Source: Streptomycetales bacterium
GTDB lineage: Bacteria > Actinomycetota > Actinomycetes > Prado026
Direction: 5' to 3'
Length of the DNA stretch: 19,723 nucleotides
Assembly: GCA_025361995.1 (NCBI GenBank)
Contig: JANYIP010000246.1
Span: 1-19,723 of the forward strand
The notes below the pieces were generated by a model that had not been told where the DNA came from, searched no databases, and saw only the letters and a program-made list of their open reading frames with translations. Both the position numbers and the translations under genes were made by a program. Every line of letters starts with the position of its first letter. The first letter of the stretch is position 1. Of this stretch, positions 7,680 to 14,771 are shown piece by piece.

Positions 7680-7855
7680 GCTCGTGGGGCTCCGTCCTGG
7701 GGTCGTGGTGCAGATCCGACGGCTACTGTCCGGCGCTACAGTGTGACGCACCGGAGTACTTGGCGCGGAGCGGTCCGCCGGTGCCCGACTCGGTGAATAC
7801 TCGGGCCGGAACACCCGTCCTGAGTTGCCGTGGTTGCGTCCTCTAGGGGTTGTGC
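7680..7855. promoter_or_regulatory. Divergent intergenic region between ABM-fold gene and secreted-protein gene
   Basis: This 176-bp gap holds an inverted pair, ACTGT-N8-ACAGT (7725-7742). Its right arm is part of a TACAGT box (7737-7742) that fits a plus-strand -10 element, the same hexamer as before the gene at 728. I find no convincing -35. Nearer the secreted gene, AGGGGT (7845-7850) serves as its ribosome binding site. Confidence 0.3.
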
Positions 7856-9547
7856 ATGAAGCAGCACCGTATCCGCCGGCTCGGCCTCGTCACCCTCACG
7901 GGTGCGGGCCTGGTCGTGGCCAGCATCGTGCCGGCCGGCGCGACGACGCTCGCGCCGGGCAGTGGCGCGGCCGCGTCGTCGAGCGTGGCCTCCGAGTCGT
8001 CGACGCAGACCGGCCAGCCAGCCCTCGCCACCCGGATGCCTCGGGTCGCTGCCGCCGCCGCGAGCAGCGCAGCTGTGGTCACGACCCGTGACCGCGGTGC
8101 GCGACGCCTCCCGGTGGCCGGCGGGCAGGCCGCTCGCGCGCTGGCTGGCGCGATCGCGGCGCCTGCCCTGTCGGCGGCCACCAGCGCACTGATCAAGACC
8201 TTCAACGGGACCAGCAGCAAGGACAGCCAGTTCAGCAACTACAACGCCACCTTCGAACCGCCGGACCAGGGGCTGTGCGTCGGCGCCGGCTACGTGCTCG
8301 AGCCGGTCAACTCCGCGTACCGCATCTACAAGACGGACGGGCAGTCGGTCCGGGGACCGTTCAACGTGAACGACCTGTTCAACGAGGGCGGCAAGGAATT
8401 CACGTCCGACCCGCGCTGCTGGTACGACCCGACCACCCACTCGTGGTTCGCGGTGATCCTCTTCCTCAACGACACCTTCACCGAAGGCCGGATCGACATC
8501 GCCGTCAACCCGACCTCCGACCCGACCGGGCAGTGGACCGAGTACCAGATCGACACCACGTTCGACGGCCGTGACGGCGAGCCGAACCTCGCCGGCTGCC
8601 CCTGCTTCGGCGACCAGCCGCGGATCGGGATCGACCAGACGAACCTCTACGTCACCACCGACGAGTTCTCCATCAACGGTCCGCAGTACTACGGAGGCGA
8701 GATCTACGCGATCTCGAAGGCTGACCTCGTCGGCGGCGTGACCAGTGCGCACTTTGTCCGCTTCGGGAACCTGCACCTCGGCGGCGCGCTGGCCGGCGCC
8801 CCGCAGCCGGCGCTCTCGATCGGCACGCCGGACGCCGAATTCTTCCTGAGCCAGCTCGACCCCAACGGCACGGGTGACAACCGGATCGGCGTCTGGGCGA
8901 TGACCAACCGGAACAAGGTCAGCACCGGTGGGTCGCCCACGTTGAGCAAGGTGGTCATCGCGTCGGAGCCGTACTCGCTCGCCGCACCCGCGCCCCAACG
9001 CGGCTCGGCGAGTGTCATCGACCCCGGCGACGACCGGATGCAGCAGGCCTCCTTCGTGGGGGGAACGCTCTGGGGAGAGCTGGGGACCGCGCTACGACCC
9101 GCTGGCGACTCCAGCGACCGCGTCGGCATCGCCTGGTTCCAGGTACGGCCTCGCCTGACCGGAGCTGTGATGTCCGGGGCCTCGATCGTGAGGCAGGGCT
9201 ACCTCGCTGCACAGGGTGAGTCGCTGCTCTACCCGGCGATCCAGCCCGACGCAGCAGGCAACGCGGCGGTCGTCTTCACCGACACCAGCAAGAACCGGTA
9301 CCCGAGCGCCGCCTACTCCGTGCTCAAGGCGGGGGCTGCCAACTTCGGGTCGCCGGTGATCGTGGCAGCCGGTTCCGGACCGTACGCCGCGGCCTCGACC
9401 CGCTGGGGCGACTACTCCTTCGCCGTACCGGACTGGACCTCGGACTCGGCCTGGCTGGCGACGGAGTACATCCCGCCGAAGTCGAGCCAGACCACGACGG
9501 GCGCCAGCAACTGGGGAACCCAGGTGCTCGAGGTACGGCTGGGCTGA
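7856..9547 (+). CDS. Large secreted protein of unknown function
   Basis: The 563-residue product starts at ATG 7856, with AGGGGT upstream; an in-frame TTG at 7850 lies on that RBS and is less likely. A Sec signal peptide is clear: basic KQHRIRR, a hydrophobic core, and probable cleavage after PAGA (about residue 29). Residues 30-115 are Ala/Ser-rich and low in complexity. The conserved-looking part starts at about 134 (EPPDQGLCVGAGYVLEPVN) and contains four cysteines (141, 188, 248, 250; the last two in CPC), DPRCWYDPTTHSWF (185-198) and regularly spaced beta-like stretches (IGIDQTNLYVTTDEF, 257-271) that suggest a beta-propeller or sialidase-like fold. I recall similar uncharacterised actinobacterial exported proteins but no known function. 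Its end meets glgX 6 bp away. Confidence 0.9.
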   Translation: MKQHRIRRLGLVTLTGAGLVVASIVPAGATTLAPGSGAAASSSVASESSTQTGQPALATRMPRVAAAAASSAAVVTTRDRGARRLPVAGGQAARALAGAIAAPALSAATSALIKTFNGTSSKDSQFSNYNATFEPPDQGLCVGAGYVLEPVNSAYRIYKTDGQSVRGPFNVNDLFNEGGKEFTSDPRCWYDPTTHSWFAVILFLNDTFTEGRIDIAVNPTSDPTGQWTEYQIDTTFDGRDGEPNLAGCPCFGDQPRIGIDQTNLYVTTDEFSINGPQYYGGEIYAISKADLVGGVTSAHFVRFGNLHLGGALAGAPQPALSIGTPDAEFFLSQLDPNGTGDNRIGVWAMTNRNKVSTGGSPTLSKVVIASEPYSLAAPAPQRGSASVIDPGDDRMQQASFVGGTLWGELGTALRPAGDSSDRVGIAWFQVRPRLTGAVMSGASIVRQGYLAAQGESLLYPAIQPDAAGNAAVVFTDTSKNRYPSAAYSVLKAGAANFGSPVIVAAGSGPYAAASTRWGDYSFAVPDWTSDSAWLATEYIPPKSSQTTTGASNWGTQVLEVRLG

Positions 9548-9557
9548 CTTCGGTCAG
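9544..9557. terminator. cUUCGg hairpin spanning both convergent stop codons
   Basis: The arms CTGAC (9544-9548) and GTCAG (9553-9557) enclose TTCG. The plus-strand TGA (9545-9547) and the minus-strand stop (9554-9556) therefore sit opposite each other in the stem. On the plus transcript the loop is the very stable cUUCGg type. The stem has only 5 bp and there is no U-tract, so it is at best a weak or transcript-end-stabilising structure. Confidence 0.4.
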
Positions 9558-11674
9558 GAGTCGCGGCGCAGCAGCACGACGGCGTGCGCCGCGACCACCC
9601 GTACCGTCCCGGCCTTGACCTGACGCTTGCGGTCCGAGCGGATCCCGGCCTGCACGTCAGCGGTGTCGAACACGACCGACCAGACATCGCCGAACGGTCC
9701 GTCCGGGAGCACGAAGTGGACGCTGTCTGTGTGTGCGTTCATGAGCACCAGGAACGAGTCGTCGGTGACCGGCTCGCCCCGGGCGTCCACGTCGGGGAGC
9801 CGCCCGCCGTTGAGGAAGACCGCCAGCGACCGGGCGTACCCGCTGGTCCAGTCGTCGTCGCCCATGTGGTCGCCGTCGGGACGGAACCAGGCGATCTCGT
9901 CGTCGCCGGAGGCTCCGCGCACGTCGTGGCACTGGAAGAAGCGGCGCCGGCGGAACACCGGGTGCTCGCGGCGCAGGTGGACCAGCCTGCGGGTGAAATC
10001 GAGCAGGTCGGTGTCGATCGCTTCGGGTGACCAGTCGACCCAGGACAGCACGTTGTCCTGGCAGTACGTGTTGTTGTTGCCCTGCTGCGTGCGGCCGAGC
10101 TCGTCGCCGTGCAGCAGCATCGGTACGCCCTGGCTGAGCAGCAGCGTGGCGAGCAGGCTGCGCTGCTGGCGCCCGCGCAGGGAGAGCACGGCCGGGTCAT
10201 CGGTCTCACCCTCGACGCCGCAGTTCCACGAGCGGTTGTGGCTCTCGCCGTCGTTGCCGCCCTCGCCGTTCGCCTCGTTGTGCTTGGAGTTGTAGGACAC
10301 GAGGTCCCGCAGTGTGAAGCCGTCGTGCGCGGTGACGAAGTTGACCGACGCGATCGGGCGCCGCCCGCTGCTCTCGTACAGGTCGGAGGAGCCGGTGATC
10401 CGCGACGCGAACTCGGGGATCGTCGCGGACTCCCCGCGCCAGAAGTCGCGGACGGTGTCGCGGTACTTGCCGTTCCACTCGGTCCACAGCGGCGGGAACT
10501 GGCCGACCTGGTAGCCGCCGTCGCCGAGGTCCCACGGCTCGGCGATGAGCTTGACCTGGGACACGATCGGGTCCTGCTGCACGAGGTCGAAGAAGGCGCT
10601 CAGCCGGTCGACCTCGTGGAACTGCCGGGCCAGCGTCGCCGCGAGGTCGAAGCGGAAGCCGTCGACGTGCATCTCGGTAACCCAGTAGCGCAGCGAGTCC
10701 ATGATCAGCTGCAGGACGTGCGGGCTGCGCATAAGCAGGCTGTTGCCCGTACCGGTGGTGTCGAAGTAGTGCTCGAGGTCGTCGTCGACGAGGCGGTAGT
10801 AGGCGCTGTTGTCGATGCCGCGGAAGGACAGCGTCGGCCCGAGCTCGCTGCCCTCGGCCGTGTGGTTGTAGACCACGTCGAGGATGACCTCGATGCCGGC
10901 GCGGTGGAGCTCGCGCACCATGGCCTTGAACTCCGGCACCTGCTGGCCGTCGCTGCCGGTCGCGGCGTAGGCGGCGTGCGGGGCGAAGAAGCCGATCGAG
11001 TTGTAGCCCCAGTAGTTCGTCAGGCCGCGCTGCACGAGGTGGTGGTCGTGGACGAAGTGGTGCACCGGCATGAGCTCGAGCGCAGTGATCCCGAGCCGCT
11101 GGTAGTGCTCGATCATCACCGGGTGCGCGAGCCCGGCGTACGTGCCGCGCAGCTCCGCCGGGACGCCCGGGTGGGTCGCCGTCAGGCCCTTGACGTGTGC
11201 CTCGTACACGATCGTCTCGTGGTAGGGCGTGCGCGGTGAGCGGTCCTCGGACCAGTCGAAGTATGGGTTGACCACGACCGACTTGGGCACGTGCGGGGCC
11301 GAGTCGTCCTTGTTGGACTTGCTTGGGTCGTCCCACTGGTAGGCGAAGCAGGCCTGCGACCAGTCGACGTCGCCGTCCACGGCCTTGGCGTACGGGTCGA
11401 GCAGGAGCTTGGCGGGGTTGCAGCGCTGACCGGCCTCGGGGTCGTCGGGGCCGTGCACCCGGTAGCCGTACCGCTGGCCGGGCTGGACGGCCGGCAGGTA
11501 CCCGTGCCAGATGTCGGCGTCCCGCTCGGTGAGGTCGACCCTGGTCTCGACGCCGGCAGAGTCGAACAGGCAGAGCTCGACCCGGTCCGCGACGGAGGAG
11601 AACAGCGTGAAGTTCGTCCCCGAGCCGTCGAAGGTCGCCCCCAGCGGGTACGCCGTACCCGTCCAGACCTGCAT
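9554..11674 (-). CDS. glgX: Glycogen debranching enzyme GlgX
   Basis: GlgX hydrolyses alpha-1,6 branch points of phosphorylase-trimmed glycogen. The 706-residue product starts at ATG 11674, with GGAGGGG well placed upstream. Residues about 5-100 form the CBM48-like N-terminal domain (YPLGATFDGSGTNFTLFSS). A GH13 catalytic barrel follows with all expected motifs: DVVYNH (266-271), GFRFDLA with nucleophile Asp343, AEPWD with acid/base Glu379, and TAHDG with Asp451. NRSWNCGVEGET (480-491) and LLHGDELGRTQQGNNNTYCQ (520-539) are typical of the GlgX/isoamylase group. A C-terminal beta domain completes it. A trehalose-pathway TreX role is possible in principle, but no treY or treZ is near. A TACCAT box at 11757-11762 (minus strand) is a weak promoter candidate, about 80 bp upstream. 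Confidence 0.95.
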   Translation of the reverse strand: MQVWTGTAYPLGATFDGSGTNFTLFSSVADRVELCLFDSAGVETRVDLTERDADIWHGYLPAVQPGQRYGYRVHGPDDPEAGQRCNPAKLLLDPYAKAVDGDVDWSQACFAYQWDDPSKSNKDDSAPHVPKSVVVNPYFDWSEDRSPRTPYHETIVYEAHVKGLTATHPGVPAELRGTYAGLAHPVMIEHYQRLGITALELMPVHHFVHDHHLVQRGLTNYWGYNSIGFFAPHAAYAATGSDGQQVPEFKAMVRELHRAGIEVILDVVYNHTAEGSELGPTLSFRGIDNSAYYRLVDDDLEHYFDTTGTGNSLLMRSPHVLQLIMDSLRYWVTEMHVDGFRFDLAATLARQFHEVDRLSAFFDLVQQDPIVSQVKLIAEPWDLGDGGYQVGQFPPLWTEWNGKYRDTVRDFWRGESATIPEFASRITGSSDLYESSGRRPIASVNFVTAHDGFTLRDLVSYNSKHNEANGEGGNDGESHNRSWNCGVEGETDDPAVLSLRGRQQRSLLATLLLSQGVPMLLHGDELGRTQQGNNNTYCQDNVLSWVDWSPEAIDTDLLDFTRRLVHLRREHPVFRRRRFFQCHDVRGASGDDEIAWFRPDGDHMGDDDWTSGYARSLAVFLNGGRLPDVDARGEPVTDDSFLVLMNAHTDSVHFVLPDGPFGDVWSVVFDTADVQAGIRSDRKRQVKAGTVRVVAAHAVVLLRRDS

Positions 11675-11838
11675 GCCCTGCCCCTCCTCGACGCGGCGAC
11701 GGGCTCTTTACCTGACCCGTACACGGCCGCGGTGATCACCCGAACGTGCGGTCCCGATGGTACGGGCATGACAGCAGCTGATCCCGACCGGCGACCTGCG
11801 CCGGACCCGGGCTCGACCCTCGAAGGAGAACAGCGCAG

Positions 11839-12579
11839 ATGAGACTCAACCGCATGCTCGCCGGCGCGACGGCCGGTGCCACGATGCTCGTGCTCGCCGG
11901 TGGGCAGGCCGCACTCGCTGCCCAGCCGAGCGCACCCGTCGCGACCCCGACCGGCCGGGCCGTCCCGGCGACCTGCAGCGCCGACCAGCTGGCGAACGTC
12001 CAGGCAAGGGTCGACCTCGCGGTGTCCAAGCGTCAGCTGGCGATCCACGGCCTCACCAGCCTGCTCGCCCAGCGGCCGCAGGTGAGCGCCGGGCACCGGT
12101 CGACGCTGAGCGCACTCTTCACCGCCGACGCTGCCGGCCTCACGTCGACCGACGCGACCGTGCACGCCGACACCACCTGCAAGCAGGCGGTCACCGACGG
12201 GCGGACCGTCGTCACGAGCTACCGCGTGTTCATGCTTCTCGTCCCCCAGACGCACCTCACTGCGGCGTCGGACACCGGGGCGTACGGGGCTGCCGCGCTG
12301 GCGGCCACCGAGCCCAAGCTCCAGGCGGGCATCGACGCGATCTCCGACCCGACCAAGAAGGCCCAGGCTCAGTCGGCGTACGACGACCTGGTGGCGCAGA
12401 CCAAGGTGGCCGGCGACGACTTCGCGGGTGTGGGCGACGTCGTGCTGGGGCTGACCCCGGCCGGCATGCCTGCTGGGCAGCTGACGCTCACCACCGAGCG
12501 GGCCAAGGTCGAGAGCGGGCGCACGGCACTGCACGCGGCACTGAAGGACGCGAAGACGATCGGGTCGCTGCTGACCTGA
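11839..12579 (+). CDS. Secreted helical protein of unknown function
   Basis: The 246-residue product starts at ATG 11839 with a good ribosome binding site (GAAGGAGAA, 11822-11830). The N-terminus is a signal peptide (MRLNRMLAGATAGATMLVLA), with likely cleavage after ALAA, near residue 28. The mature protein is rich in Ala, Thr, Leu and Gln and predicts as mostly helical. It has only two cysteines (in ATCSADQL and DTTCKQAV), which could form one disulfide. No catalytic motif is visible. I recognise no named family; it resembles small exported proteins found only in actinobacteria. It is divergent from glgX and is followed, after a regulatory gap, by the NlpC/P60 hydrolase on the same strand, so an envelope role is plausible but unproven. 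Confidence 0.85.
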   Translation: MRLNRMLAGATAGATMLVLAGGQAALAAQPSAPVATPTGRAVPATCSADQLANVQARVDLAVSKRQLAIHGLTSLLAQRPQVSAGHRSTLSALFTADAAGLTSTDATVHADTTCKQAVTDGRTVVTSYRVFMLLVPQTHLTAASDTGAYGAAALAATEPKLQAGIDAISDPTKKAQAQSAYDDLVAQTKVAGDDFAGVGDVVLGLTPAGMPAGQLTLTTERAKVESGRTALHAALKDAKTIGSLLT

Positions 12580-12630
12580 GCTCTCAAGCCTGCGGGCGAA
12601 AGGGTTGGTAAATCACACGTTTGTAGTACT

Positions 12631-12653
12631 CGGCGTGTTGGCCGAACACGCCG
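12631..12653. other. Perfect 9-bp inverted repeat (hairpin)
   Basis: CGGCGTGTT (12631-12639) and AACACGCCG (12645-12653) are perfectly complementary around a 5-nt loop, GGCCG. It lies 52 bp after the stop of the upstream gene and just before the GTGAC repeats. With no T-run it could be a rho-independent-like terminator without a tail, or an operator dyad. Confidence 0.5.
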
Positions 12654-12665
12654 CATGGGTCAGAT

Positions 12666-12688
12666 GTGACTGCTGTGACAGGGGTGAC
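12666..12688. promoter_or_regulatory. Three GTGAC direct repeats at 9-bp spacing, MtrA-box-like
   Basis: GTGAC begins at 12666, 12675 and 12684, exactly 9 bp apart. On the opposite strand the two units farther from the gene read GTCACAGCA and GTCACATCT, close to the GTCACAgcg-type direct repeats reported for the essential actinobacterial response regulator MtrA. MtrA is known to control peptidoglycan-hydrolase genes of the NlpC/P60 class, which is what lies downstream. The last repeat overlaps the proposed -35. Binding is inferred from pattern. Confidence 0.55.
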
Positions 12689-12712
12689 GGATGCACTCGT
12701 CCGGGCTAGCGT
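12684..12712 (+). promoter_or_regulatory. Candidate promoter of the NlpC/P60 gene
   Basis: GTGACG (12684-12689) as -35 and TAGCGT (12707-12712) as -10 are separated by an ideal 17 bp. The -35 differs from TTGACR only in its second base, and the -10 fits TAnnnT. Transcription would begin near 12719, leaving an 87-nt leader before the GTG at 12806. Confidence 0.5.
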
Positions 12713-12805
12713 CGGTGGGATCCCGTGGTTGTTCAACACCACACCGTGTTGCCATGACAACTTCCCCCGACAAGCGGCAACCGGTCACCAGCAAAGGAGC
12801 GGCCC

Positions 12806-14092
12806 GTGCGGCGCAGGACCCAGAAGGCAAGGCGGACAACGGCTTCGGCCGCTCTGTCCGCCCTTGCTTCGTTGGTCCTGGTCGCCGTCTCGGTCTCCTC
12901 GGTGACGGTCTCGGTCAGCTTGGCCAGCCCGGCGTTCGCCGACTCGAGCACCCCGTCAGCGGGAGCCGTGGCGAAGGCCAAGGCAGCGGTGGGAACGGTC
13001 GCCGCACAGGTGGGCGTGATGCAGGCCCAGCTGGCCGCAGCCCAGGCCAAGCTGCAGGCGCTCGGCCAGGCCGTAGACGCCGCCGGTGAGGCGTACAACG
13101 GCGCGATGTACCAGTTGCAGCAGGCTCAGGCGGCGGCCGACGCGGCGCAGCTCGCCGCGGGGAACGCCGGAGTCCAGCTGATGGTGGCCCGGCGCGACGT
13201 GGGCCGGCTCGCGGCTGCGGCCTATCGCAGCGGCGGCACCGACCTCAGCCTCGGCGCGCTCATCTCGTCGAACTCTCCGCAGTACGCACTGAGCGCCGTC
13301 TCGATGCTCGGCGTCCTGGCGAACCGGACGAACGGGATCATGGACCGGATGAAGGCCGCGCAGGTCGTGGCCGGGGTGCTGAACAACCAAGCCTCCGGCG
13401 CTCTCGACGCGGTCTCGCAGGCCGCTGCCGCGGCGACTTCGGCGAAAGCTGCGGTCGAGGCGAAGGTCGCCGCCCAGACCAGCCAGGTCGCGGGGATCAA
13501 CGCGCAGGTGGCCCAGCTCACCCAGGCCCTCGCGGTGGCTCGCGCACACTCCAGCTCGCTGACCCACGCCCGTGCGGTCGGCCTCGCCAAGGCGGCTGCC
13601 GCAGCGGCCGCGGCGCGGGCGGCGGCGGCACGGCAGCACCACCACCACCCGTCCGGCGGGGGCGGCGGCTCCGGTGGCTCCGGCGGCGGTGGTAGCGGTG
13701 GTGGCGGCGGTGGCGGTCAGGGCACGACTGCCGGCGCTGCGGCGGCGATCGCCTTCGCCAAGCAGCAGCTCGGTGACCCCTACCAGTGGGGGGCGGCCGG
13801 GCCGAGCACCTGGGACTGCTCCGGCCTGACGATGCGAGCCTGGGCTGCGGGAGGGGTGAGCCTGCCGCACTGGTCGGTCGCGCAGTGGGAGGTGTCGTCG
13901 CCCGTCTCCGAGGCTGACGCGCGGCCCGGCGACCTGGTCTTCTACGCCTACGACCTGAACGACTTCCGGACGATCCACCACGTCGCGCTGTACCTCGGTG
14001 GCGGGCTCATGATCGAGGCACCGTTCACCGGCTCCGTCGTCCGCATCTCCAGCGTCGACCGCCCCGATTTGTTCGGCTTCGCCCGACCGTAA
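12806..14092 (+). CDS. Secreted NlpC/P60 peptidoglycan hydrolase (RipA/MepA-like)
   Basis: The enzyme should cleave peptide stems of peptidoglycan outside the membrane, as the cell-separation hydrolases RipA and RipC do. The 428-residue product starts at GTG 12806, with AAGGAG 6 bp upstream. A long signal peptide ends near AFA-DSS (about 46). Residues 52-275 are Ala/Gln-rich and look like a long coiled coil, with a YRSGG-type segment at 140-144 and VLANRTNGIMDRM (170-182) as in PcsB-like N-domains. A linker with four histidines and long Gly/Ser runs (278-305) leads to the catalytic domain (310-428): Cys338 in WDCSGL, His392 in HHVALYLG, and Glu404 in the usual third position (MIEAP). The coiled coil probably controls activity or recruits the enzyme to the FtsEX divisome, as known for relatives. 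Confidence 0.93.
   Translation: MRRRTQKARRTTASAALSALASLVLVAVSVSSVTVSVSLASPAFADSSTPSAGAVAKAKAAVGTVAAQVGVMQAQLAAAQAKLQALGQAVDAAGEAYNGAMYQLQQAQAAADAAQLAAGNAGVQLMVARRDVGRLAAAAYRSGGTDLSLGALISSNSPQYALSAVSMLGVLANRTNGIMDRMKAAQVVAGVLNNQASGALDAVSQAAAAATSAKAAVEAKVAAQTSQVAGINAQVAQLTQALAVARAHSSSLTHARAVGLAKAAAAAAAARAAAARQHHHHPSGGGGGSGGSGGGGSGGGGGGGQGTTAGAAAAIAFAKQQLGDPYQWGAAGPSTWDCSGLTMRAWAAGGVSLPHWSVAQWEVSSPVSEADARPGDLVFYAYDLNDFRTIHHVALYLGGGLMIEAPFTGSVVRISSVDRPDLFGFARP
13634..13720 (+). repeat. Low-complexity His/Gly/Ser-coding tract
   Basis: This stretch in the NlpC/P60 gene consists of CAC codons followed by runs of GGC/GGT with scattered TCC/AGC, giving a tetra-His and a poly-Gly/Ser hinge. Its repetitive GC-rich nature makes it prone to length change between strains. 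Confidence 0.7.
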
Positions 14093-14113
14093 GTAGAGCG
14101 ACTTCGCCCGACC
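14077..14113 (+). repeat. 12-bp direct repeat across the NlpC/P60 gene end
   Basis: CTTCGCCCGACC occurs at 14077-14088, coding the last residues FARP, and again at 14102-14113, just after the stop. The spacing is 25 bp. It looks like a small tail duplication. The convergent ppa gene ends at 14139. Confidence 0.55.
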
Positions 14114-14138
14114 CTTAGAAGCACCAGTCGGCGCGGAT

Positions 14139-14660
14139 CTAGCCCGCAGAATCGTCAGGCGTGGGCGCATGGGCGGGCAGGGAGTCCGCCAGCCGGGCGA
14201 ACGACGCGTGGATCTCGGTCTCGGCCTCAGCGCGGCCTGCCCAGGTCGCGCCCTCGACGGACTTGCCCGGCTCGAGGTCTTTGTAGACGCTGAAGAAGTG
14301 CTCGATCTCGAGCCGCTCGAACTTGGGTACGTGGAAGATGTCGCGCAGGTGCTCCAGGCGCGGGTCGTTCGCGGGGACGCACAGCACCTTGTCGTCGCCG
14401 CCGGCCTCGTCGGTCATCCGGTACATCCCGATCGCCCGGCACTTGATCTGGCAGCCCGGGAAGGTGGGTTCGTCGAGCAGGACGAGCGCGTCGAGCGGGT
14501 CGCCGTCCTGGCCGAGGGTGTTCTCGATGAACCCGTAGTCCGCGGGGTAGCGCGTGGCGGTGAACAGCATCCGGTCCAGCCGGATCCTCCCAGTCTCGTG
14601 GTCCACCTCGTACTTGTTGCGCTGGCCCTTCGGAATCTCGATCGTGACGTCGAACTCCAC
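14139..14660 (-). CDS. ppa: Inorganic pyrophosphatase (family I)
   Basis: This cytoplasmic, Mg-dependent enzyme hydrolyses pyrophosphate and so pulls nucleic-acid and other polymer synthesis forward. The 173-residue length is typical. The family signature DGDPLDAL (52-59) holds the metal-binding Asp52, Asp54 and Asp57. KGQRNKYEVD (11-20) and RYPADYGFIENT (37-48) are classic active-site segments. KDLEPGKSVEGATWAG near the C-terminus completes the fold. Translation starts at GTG 14660, with GGAGGG close upstream (short spacing). The gene runs opposite to its neighbours: convergent with the NlpC/P60 gene and divergent from dacB. The same ppa/dacB head-to-head pair is known in mycobacteria. Confidence 0.96.
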   Translation of the reverse strand: MEFDVTIEIPKGQRNKYEVDHETGRIRLDRMLFTATRYPADYGFIENTLGQDGDPLDALVLLDEPTFPGCQIKCRAIGMYRMTDEAGGDDKVLCVPANDPRLEHLRDIFHVPKFERLEIEHFFSVYKDLEPGKSVEGATWAGRAEAETEIHASFARLADSLPAHAPTPDDSAG

Positions 14661-14716
14661 AGGCCCTCCACAGGACGACGGTGCGTGCTCCCAGTCTGGC
14701 GTCGCCTAGTCTTCCG

Positions 14717-14741
14717 TACGGTGACCATCCGTGGGTCACCG
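14717..14741. promoter_or_regulatory. TACGGT box and 8-bp dyad in the ppa-dacB gap
   Basis: TACGGT (14717-14722) fits a -10 for dacB, with a start near 14729. Overlapping it is a perfect inverted repeat, CGGTGACC (14719-14726) and GGTCACCG (14734-14741), with a 7-bp spacer. The dyad centre falls at the predicted transcription start, an operator-like place for a repressor. No good -35 is seen. Confidence 0.45.
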
Positions 14742-14771
14742 GCCCCAGTCGACCTTCAGGAGCGATCAGGC

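Noticed and set aside
10109..11239. 376-codon plus-strand open frame opposite glgX
   Set aside because: It is Val/Glu/Arg-rich with no domain and is fully antisense to a complete GlgX with all catalytic motifs.
12580..12805. Possible c-di-AMP (ydaO-type) riboswitch before the NlpC/P60 gene
   Set aside because: Such riboswitches often precede actinobacterial cell-wall hydrolase genes, but I could not find the conserved core segments or pseudoknot. The predicted leader after 12719 is also too short.
13634..13720. Tetra-His and Gly/Ser tract looked like a cloning tag and linker
   Set aside because: It is embedded between a native coiled coil and the NlpC/P60 domain with native codon use, and Gly/Ser hinges are normal in this family.
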